Assembly: GCA_023417665.1 (NCBI GenBank) | Contig: JAEZFA010000235.1 | Span: 1-12,075, forward strand | Direction: 5' to 3' | Source of the DNA: Pseudomonadota bacterium | GTDB taxonomy: Bacteria; Pseudomonadota; Alphaproteobacteria; Rhizobiales; Xanthobacteraceae | DNA: 12,075 nt | Shown here: one piece after another, positions 6,904-12,075 of the stretch | Layout of the letters: the number at the start of each line of letters is the position of its first letter | Position numbering within the stretch: the first letter of the stretch is position 1 | The notes under the pieces: generated by a model | What the model was told of the DNA's origin: nothing | The model's input: only the letters and a program-made list of their open reading frames with translations | The model's database searches: none | Program-made: the position numbers and the translations under genes

Positions 6904-7692
6904 GTGGAAGCGTTCGTAGATATCCATGGCGTAACGCTGAAATATCGCGGTGCTTCGGGAGACGTACTCGCCCTGCAAGACACCAGCTTGAAGGTCCGGC
7001 GCGGCGAGTTTGCCGCCGTGGTCGGGCCTTCGGGTTGCGGCAAGTCCACGCTGATGCGGCTCGTTACCGGCCTGCACAAGCCGACCGCGGGATCCGTCTC
7101 GATCGAGGGCAAGGAAGTCACCGGGCCGGTGAAGATGGCCGGCATGGCGTTCCAGCACGCCAATCTCCTGCCCTGGCGCAAGGTGATCGACAACGTGCTG
7201 TTGCCGCTCGAGATCGTGCAGCCGCATCGCTCGCAGTTCCGCGCCAAGAAAGACGAGTTTCGCGCCCGCGCGGAAAAACTTCTGGAGACCGTCGGGCTCA
7301 AGGGCTTCTCGGACCGCTATCCGTGGGAGCTGTCCGGTGGCATGCAGCAGCGCGTGTCGCTATGCCGCTCGCTCATTCACGAGCCGGCATTGCTGATGCT
7401 CGACGAGCCCTTCGCCGCGCTCGACGCCTTCACGCGCGAAGAACTGTGGTGCGTCTTGCGCGATCTGTGGCAGAAACTGCAGTTCACGGTGATCCTCGTC
7501 ACGCATGATCTGCGCGAGGCGGCGTTCCTCGCCGACAATATCTATGTGATGAGCGCGCGTCCCGGACGCATCGTGCAGGTCAAGCCGGTCGGGTTTCCGC
7601 GGCCGCGCGACCTGCAGGTGACCTACGAGAAAGAATTCGCCGACATCGTCCATGAATTGCGCGCGAAAATCGCGCAGGTGAGGATCGGATGA
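6904..7692 (+). CDS. ABC transporter ATP-binding protein (nitrate/taurine/pyrimidine-type importer)
   Basis: Cytoplasmic ATPase of an importer, 262 residues, of the SsuB/TauB/NrtD/ThiZ type. All nucleotide-binding motifs are intact: Walker A GPSGCGKST (41-49), Q-loop Gln84 in FQHANLLPW, signature LSGGMQQR (143-150), Walker B LLMLDEP (163-169) with Glu168, and the switch His201 in VTHDLREA. The start is GTG at 6904 with GGAG at 6890-6893 upstream; it lies 34 nt after the binding-protein stop. The stop overlaps the permease start by 4 bp (ATGA), so the two are translationally coupled parts of one transporter. Confidence 0.93.
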   Translation: MEAFVDIHGVTLKYRGASGDVLALQDTSLKVRRGEFAAVVGPSGCGKSTLMRLVTGLHKPTAGSVSIEGKEVTGPVKMAGMAFQHANLLPWRKVIDNVLLPLEIVQPHRSQFRAKKDEFRARAEKLLETVGLKGFSDRYPWELSGGMQQRVSLCRSLIHEPALLMLDEPFAALDAFTREELWCVLRDLWQKLQFTVILVTHDLREAAFLADNIYVMSARPGRIVQVKPVGFPRPRDLQVTYEKEFADIVHELRAKIAQVRIG

Positions 7693-8462
7693 ACTCCTCC
7701 ACCGCCGAGAAACTCGCGCCCTGGCTCTTCACGCTCGCGATCTTCGTGATCTGGGAAGTGTCGTGCCACGTCTTCCAGATCAATCCCTCGGTGCTGCAAC
7801 CGCCGTCGGCCGCCTTCGCCGCCATGTTCCGGCACTGGAAGACCTTCGCCTATCATTCCTATGTGACGCTCTGGGTCACCATGGTCGGCTTCGCGCTTGC
7901 GGTCGGCTTCGGCATCCTGCTCGGGCTGATCGTCGGCTGGTCGCGCACGATCTATCGCGGGCTTTATCCGGTGATGGTCGGCTTCAACACGATCCCGAAG
8001 GTCGCGATCGTGCCGCTCCTGATCCTGTGGTTCGGCATCGGCGAAGTGCCGGCGATCATCACCGCCTTCCTGATCTCGTTCTTCCCGATCGTGGTGAATG
8101 TGGCGACCGGGCTTGCCACCACCGAGCCGGAACTCGAGGACGTGCTCCGCGCGCTCGGCGCCGGCAAGCTCGACATCATGCTGAAAGTCGGCATCCCGCG
8201 CGCGCTGCCGTATCTGTTCGGTTCGCTCAAGGTCGCGATCACGCTGGCCTTTGTCGGCACCATCGTGTCGGAAACGGTCGGCGCCAATGCCGGCCTCGGC
8301 TACCTGATCTCGCTGGAGGGGGCTTCGTTCCGCATGGCGAATGTTTACGCGGCACTCCTGCTCCTCGCCTTCGAGGGCGTGCTGATGTACGCTGTGTTCG
8401 CCTGGATTGAGCAGTATTTCACGCGCTGGGCCTTCCGCTCGCAAATGAGCGCGGCCGGATAA
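7689..8462 (+). CDS. ABC transporter permease (BPD_transp_1 family)
   Basis: Inner-membrane permease of 257 residues with about six hydrophobic segments (near 11-29, 60-84, 98-118, 121-143, 181-200, 218-240). The cytoplasmic coupling loop holds the EAA-type motif LRALGAGKLDIMLKVGIPRA (153-172), the docking site for the ATPase. It belongs with the SsuC/TauC/ThiX-type permeases that pair with NMT1-like binding proteins, and probably works as a homodimer since only one permease gene is present. The start ATG overlaps the ATPase stop; xdhA follows after only 8 nt, placing the transporter and xanthine dehydrogenase in one transcript. Confidence 0.92.
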   Translation: MNSSTAEKLAPWLFTLAIFVIWEVSCHVFQINPSVLQPPSAAFAAMFRHWKTFAYHSYVTLWVTMVGFALAVGFGILLGLIVGWSRTIYRGLYPVMVGFNTIPKVAIVPLLILWFGIGEVPAIITAFLISFFPIVVNVATGLATTEPELEDVLRALGAGKLDIMLKVGIPRALPYLFGSLKVAITLAFVGTIVSETVGANAGLGYLISLEGASFRMANVYAALLLLAFEGVLMYAVFAWIEQYFTRWAFRSQMSAAG

Positions 8463-8470
8463 GCAAAGAA

Positions 8471-9856
8471 ATGAAGAACGCGATCCGTTTTGCCCTGAAC
8501 GGAGCGCTGCGCGAAGTCACCGGCGTTTCGCCGTCCACCACCGTACTCGACTGGCTGCGCGCGCAGCGGCTGACCGGAACCAAAGAAGGCTGCGCGGAAG
8601 GCGATTGCGGAGCCTGTAGCGTCGTTCTCGATCGCGGCAGCGATGCCAGCCCGCGCTATCAGGCGGTCAATTCCTGCCTGATGCTGCTGCCGCAACTGAA
8701 CGGCCAGGACCTTCTCACCGTCGAAGGCATCGAACGGGACGGCGTGCTGCATGCGGTGCAGGAACTGTTGGTCGAAACCGACGGCACGCAATGCGGCTTC
8801 TGCACGCCGGGCTTCGTGATGTCGATGTATGCCTTTGCGCAAGGCAGCGAACCGCGCGACGAGGCGCATATCCACGAGGCGCTCGCCGGCAACCTGTGCC
8901 GCTGCACCGGCTATCGCTCGATCGTGGATGCCTGCAAGAAAATTCCGCTCCCCGACTTCCGGCACGATAGCGGCAGCGGCGGCTTCGGCGACCGCGCGCT
9001 GGTTTATGAAAGCGGGACGCAACGCTTCCTCTCGCCAAGAACGCTCGACGAATTGCTTGCGCTTCGCGCGATCCATCCCGAGGCCATCGTGCTCGGCGGC
9101 GGCACCGATCTCGGCATCCGCGCGAGCAAGGAGCGCGAACGGTTTCCCGTGGCCCTCTTCACGGGTCTGGTCGAGGGGCTCGATGACGTGCAGGAGCAGG
9201 ACGGTGTGCTTCGCATCGGGGCCGCCGCCACCTACACCCGCGCGCTGCCCGCGATCGACCAGCACTTTCCTTCGTTCGGCGCGCTGATCCGCAGGATCGG
9301 TTCGCGGCAGATCCGCAATCTCGGCACGCTCGCCGGCAACCTCGTCAATGCATCCCCCATCGGCGATACCCCGCCCTGCCTGATTGCGCTCGGCGCGCAG
9401 GTGCAGATCGCCGGCAAGCGCGGCGCACGGACTTTGCCGGTCGCGCAGTTCATTACCGGCTATCGCAAGACCGCGCTCGGCCCGGATGAAGTGGTGACGG
9501 CGATCGACATCCCATACCTGCCGCATGGCGCGCGTTTCGAGGCCTATAAAATCTCCAAGCGTTTCGATCAGGACATTTCCTCGACCATCGGCGCGTTCTA
9601 CGCGCACGGCGCGGAAATGCGGATCGTCTATGGCGGCATGGCCGAACGCGCGAAGCACGCGGCGCATGTGGAAGCCCTGCTGCGCAACGGCACGCCGGGG
9701 CTTTCGGAGATCGAAGCCGCGATGGCGCAGGACTTCACGCCGCTCTCCGATCATCGCGCGAGCAGGCAATACCGGCTGCGCGCTGCAAGCGGCCTCGTCC
9801 GGCGCTTCCTGCTGGAAGCGGACCGCGCGCAGGCAACAAGGATCGAAGCGTTATGA
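8471..9856 (+). CDS. xdhA: xanthine dehydrogenase small subunit (2x[2Fe-2S] + FAD)
   Basis: Electron-transfer subunit of bacterial xanthine dehydrogenase, 461 residues, carrying electrons from the molybdenum centre to NAD+. Domains in order: plant-type [2Fe-2S] ferredoxin with Cys41, Cys46, Cys49 and Cys69; the alpha-helical second [2Fe-2S] domain with Cys108, Cys111, Cys143 and Cys145 (QCGFC and CRC); then an FAD-binding domain from about 178, with VLGGGTDLGI (207-216) and RNLGTLAGNLVNASPIGDTP (282-301); and the CO dehydrogenase flavoprotein C-terminal domain (about 352-455). All eight cluster cysteines are present. The fused FeS-FAD layout is that of XdhA of the Rhodobacter capsulatus type, unlike the separate FAD and FeS subunits of E. 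coli XdhABC. The start ATG lies 8 nt after the permease stop. The stop shares ATGA with xdhB. Confidence 0.95.
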   Translation: MKNAIRFALNGALREVTGVSPSTTVLDWLRAQRLTGTKEGCAEGDCGACSVVLDRGSDASPRYQAVNSCLMLLPQLNGQDLLTVEGIERDGVLHAVQELLVETDGTQCGFCTPGFVMSMYAFAQGSEPRDEAHIHEALAGNLCRCTGYRSIVDACKKIPLPDFRHDSGSGGFGDRALVYESGTQRFLSPRTLDELLALRAIHPEAIVLGGGTDLGIRASKERERFPVALFTGLVEGLDDVQEQDGVLRIGAAATYTRALPAIDQHFPSFGALIRRIGSRQIRNLGTLAGNLVNASPIGDTPPCLIALGAQVQIAGKRGARTLPVAQFITGYRKTALGPDEVVTAIDIPYLPHGARFEAYKISKRFDQDISSTIGAFYAHGAEMRIVYGGMAERAKHAAHVEALLRNGTPGLSEIEAAMAQDFTPLSDHRASRQYRLRAASGLVRRFLLEADRAQATRIEAL

Positions 9857-12075
9857 ACCGGCCGCTCGAGCGCATACGCGGCGGCGCCCACCAATCGGTG
9901 AAGCATGACAGCGCCCGCGGCCATGTTTCGGGCAGCGCACTTTATATCGACGACGTGCCGATGGCGCCTGCCGGGCTCGAAGCCGCGCTCGTGCTCAGCC
10001 CGCACGCGCATGCGCGGATTACGAATATCGATTTCTCGAAAGCGCTCGCCGCGCCCGGCGTGATCGCGGCGATCAGGGCGTCCGATATTCCCGGCAAAAA
10101 CGATATCGGCCCGATCCGCCCCGGCGAGCCGTTGTTGCCGGAATCGCTTGCCGAATACGAAGGGCAACCCGTGGCGGCGATCGCGGCCGCGACGCTCGAT
10201 CAGGCACGCGCGGCCGCCAAGCTCGTCGAGATCGACTATAAAGTCCTGCCTGCCGTGCTTTCGATCGAGGAGGCGCTTGCGAAGGAAGCCTATGTTTCGC
10301 CGGTGCAGGTCATGCAGCGCGGCGATCTCGAAACGGCCTTCAGCGACGCGACGCACCGGCTTCAGGGCGAATTCCGCGCCGGCGGACAGGATCACTTCTA
10401 TCTCGAAGGGCAGATCGCGCTCGCAACACCGGGCGACAGCGGCGACATGCATGTGCTGTCGTCGACGCAGCACCCGACCGAAATCCAGCACGGTGTCGCG
10501 CATCTGCTCGGCGTTCCATTCAGCGCGGTCACGGCGGAAGTGCGCCGCAAGGGCGGCGGCTTCGGCGGCAAGGAGAGTCAGGCGACACTCATCGCGGGCA
10601 TCGCCGCGGTGCTTGCGGCGAAAACGAAACGGCCCGTGAAGCTGCGGCTGCCGCGCGACGACGACATGCGCGCGACGGGAAAACGGCATCCGTTCCTGAT
10701 CCGCTATGACGCGGGCTTCGACGAAAGCGGACACCTGCTCGCGCTCGACCTTTTGCTCGCCTCCAACGGCGGCAATGTCGCGGACCATTCGCCCGCGGTG
10801 ATGACCCGCGCGCTGTGCCATTCCGACAACGCCTACTGGCTGCCGAACCTGCGTTTCCGCGGCTTCTCCTGCAAGACCAACACCGTCTCCAACACCGCCT
10901 TCCGCGGCTATGGCGGCCCGCAGGGTATGATCGCGATCGAAACCATTCTCGATCAGGTCGCGCGTCACCTCGGCATCCCGCTCGATGCGGTGCGGCGCGC
11001 GAACTATTACGGCGACGCGCCGAAGAACGTCACGCCCTATCGCATGGAGGTCGAGGACAACCTCGCGCCGCGCCTGATGGAAGAACTCGCCGCCGAGGTG
11101 AAGCTCGATGCGTGGCGCGCGTCGGTCGATGCCTTCAACCGCGAGAACGCGGTTCTGAAGAAGGGCCTTGCGACCATGCCGGTGAAGTTCGGCATCTCCT
11201 TCAACCGTCCGGCGCTCAATCAGGCCGGCGCGCTCGTGCATGTCTATACCGACGGCAGCGTGCTCCTGAATCACGGCGGCACCGAAATGGGCCAAGGCCT
11301 GTTCATCAAGATCGCGCAGGTGGTGGCCGAGACGTTCCAGATCGACGTCGACAAGATCCGCGTGTCGGCGACATCGACGGCGAAGGTCCCGAATACCTCG
11401 CCGACCGCCGCCTCCTCCGGTTCGGACCTGAACGGCATGGCGGCACTCAACGCCGCCGAACAGATCAAAGCGCGCATGAGCGCGGTCGCGGCCGCGCATT
11501 TCGATGTGCCGGAAAACGAGATCGCGTTCGCCTCGAACCGCATCTATGCCGGCAATCGCTCGCTGTCCTTTGCCGAGCTTGCGCAGCTCTCCTGGGAGAA
11601 CCGCGTCTCGCTTTCCGCCGCCGGCTATTACAGGACGCCGAAGATCCACTGGGACTTCGAAACCGGCACCGGCAGGCCGTTCTATTATTTCGTCTATGGC
11701 GCGGCGGCCGCGGAAGTCGTGATCGATACGCTGACCGGCGAGATGCGTGTCCTGCGCGCAGAATTGCTCGAAGACTGCGGCAAGTCGCTGAACCCGTCGA
11801 TCGACCTCGGGCAGATCGAAGGCGCCTTCGTGCAGGGCATGGGCTGGCTGACTTCGGAAGAACTGTGGTGGGACCAGGAAGGCCGGCTGAAAACGCACGG
11901 GCCCTCGACCTACAAGATCCCCGGCAGCCGCGACGTGCCGGCGGACTTCCGCGTGCACATCCTCGAGAACGCGCCGAACCGCATGGAGACGATCTTCCGC
12001 TCCAAGGCCGTCGGCGAGCCGCCGCTGATGCTGGCGATGTCGGTGTGGCTGGCGATCCGCGACGCCGTCGCGGCC
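9853..12075 (+). CDS. xdhB: xanthine dehydrogenase molybdopterin-binding large subunit (3' end outside window)
   Basis: Catalytic subunit that hydroxylates hypoxanthine and xanthine to urate; 741 codons are present and the frame runs off the window. Key regions: Gln206 in SSTQHPTE; GGGFGGKE (234-241) with Glu241, equivalent to bovine Glu802; Arg319 in MTRALCH, 78 residues later as in bovine Glu802/Arg880; AFRGYGGPQG (349-358); KFGISFN ahead of LNQAGAL; GGTEMGQG near 475-482; and the catalytic base Glu722 in KAVGEPP, equivalent to bovine Glu1261. Arg and both Glu residues point to a purine substrate rather than an aldehyde. Differences from the bovine and Rhodobacter enzymes are Tyr353 where bovine has Phe914, and SFN where they have SFT. 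AAGGA at 9838-9842 is the likely ribosome site. About 30-50 residues are missing at the C terminus, and xdhC may follow, which I cannot see. Confidence 0.94.
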   Translation, partial: MNRPLERIRGGAHQSVKHDSARGHVSGSALYIDDVPMAPAGLEAALVLSPHAHARITNIDFSKALAAPGVIAAIRASDIPGKNDIGPIRPGEPLLPESLAEYEGQPVAAIAAATLDQARAAAKLVEIDYKVLPAVLSIEEALAKEAYVSPVQVMQRGDLETAFSDATHRLQGEFRAGGQDHFYLEGQIALATPGDSGDMHVLSSTQHPTEIQHGVAHLLGVPFSAVTAEVRRKGGGFGGKESQATLIAGIAAVLAAKTKRPVKLRLPRDDDMRATGKRHPFLIRYDAGFDESGHLLALDLLLASNGGNVADHSPAVMTRALCHSDNAYWLPNLRFRGFSCKTNTVSNTAFRGYGGPQGMIAIETILDQVARHLGIPLDAVRRANYYGDAPKNVTPYRMEVEDNLAPRLMEELAAEVKLDAWRASVDAFNRENAVLKKGLATMPVKFGISFNRPALNQAGALVHVYTDGSVLLNHGGTEMGQGLFIKIAQVVAETFQIDVDKIRVSATSTAKVPNTSPTAASSGSDLNGMAALNAAEQIKARMSAVAAAHFDVPENEIAFASNRIYAGNRSLSFAELAQLSWENRVSLSAAGYYRTPKIHWDFETGTGRPFYYFVYGAAAAEVVIDTLTGEMRVLRAELLEDCGKSLNPSIDLGQIEGAFVQGMGWLTSEELWWDQEGRLKTHGPSTYKIPGSRDVPADFRVHILENAPNRMETIFRSKAVGEPPLMLAMSVWLAIRDAVAA

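Noticed and set aside
5835..7301. 488-codon minus-strand open frame opposite the binding-protein and ATPase genes
   Set aside because: It spans two well-supported plus-strand genes and the predicted promoter leader; its sequence is composition-driven, rich in Arg, Asp and His, with no known domain.
8345..9769. 474-codon minus-strand open frame opposite xdhA
   Set aside because: It mirrors a gene with all eight iron-sulfur cysteines and FAD motifs, and its own composition is low-complexity Arg/Ala-rich without a family signature.
9751..11958. Very long open frame (735 codons) on the minus strand opposite xdhB
   Set aside because: It is the antisense shadow of a clearly identified xdhA end and xdhB; its protein is Arg/His/Asp-rich with no recognisable domain, as expected from GC-rich reverse frames.

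Overview
This window reads as a purine (xanthine/urate) catabolism locus from a high-GC alphaproteobacterium, most likely of the order Hyphomicrobiales (Rhizobiales). Support for that placement is the strongly G/C-ending codon use, the membrane-bound cytochrome-linked urate hydroxylase (PuuD) with PuuE allantoinase, and a typical alphaproteobacterial gene style with tight ATGA stop/start overlaps. I cannot name genus or species from the sequence alone.

Layout. (1) A leftward pair (28-2527): an atypical M20-family metallohydrolase lies downstream of, and overlaps, an allantoate amidohydrolase (allC). (2) A 105-bp divergent intergenic region (2528-2632). (3) A rightward operon (2633-5666): puuD, puuE and a fused uraD-uraH gene, each joined to the next by a 4-bp ATGA overlap. 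(4) A 186-bp intergenic region (5667-5852) with a near-perfect sigma-54 (-24/-12) promoter. (5) A rightward operon (5853 to past the window end): a periplasmic NMT1/THI5-like binding protein, an ABC ATPase and a permease, then the two xanthine dehydrogenase subunits. The small subunit carries FeS and FAD; the large molybdopterin subunit is cut by the window edge about 20 residues after its catalytic Glu.

How the genes fit together. Xanthine dehydrogenase makes urate; PuuD oxidises urate to 5-hydroxyisourate in the membrane and passes electrons to cytochrome c; the UraH domain hydrolyses this to OHCU; the UraD domain decarboxylates OHCU to (S)-allantoin; PuuE opens allantoin to allantoate; AllC starts nitrogen release from allantoate. 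The ABC transporter between the pathway genes probably imports a purine or a purine breakdown product, but its ligand is inferred from context only. The sigma-54 promoter suggests that import and the xanthine step respond to nitrogen status. No regulator, xdhC maturation factor, guanine deaminase or ureidoglycolate-processing enzyme of a recognised family is present in the window.

There is no mobile element, CRISPR array, RNA gene or clearly new system here. The points most worth a second look are the sigma-54 promoter, the bifunctional UraD-UraH fusion, the non-canonical metal site of the M20 protein, the ligand of the ABC importer, and active-site differences in the xanthine dehydrogenase large subunit.
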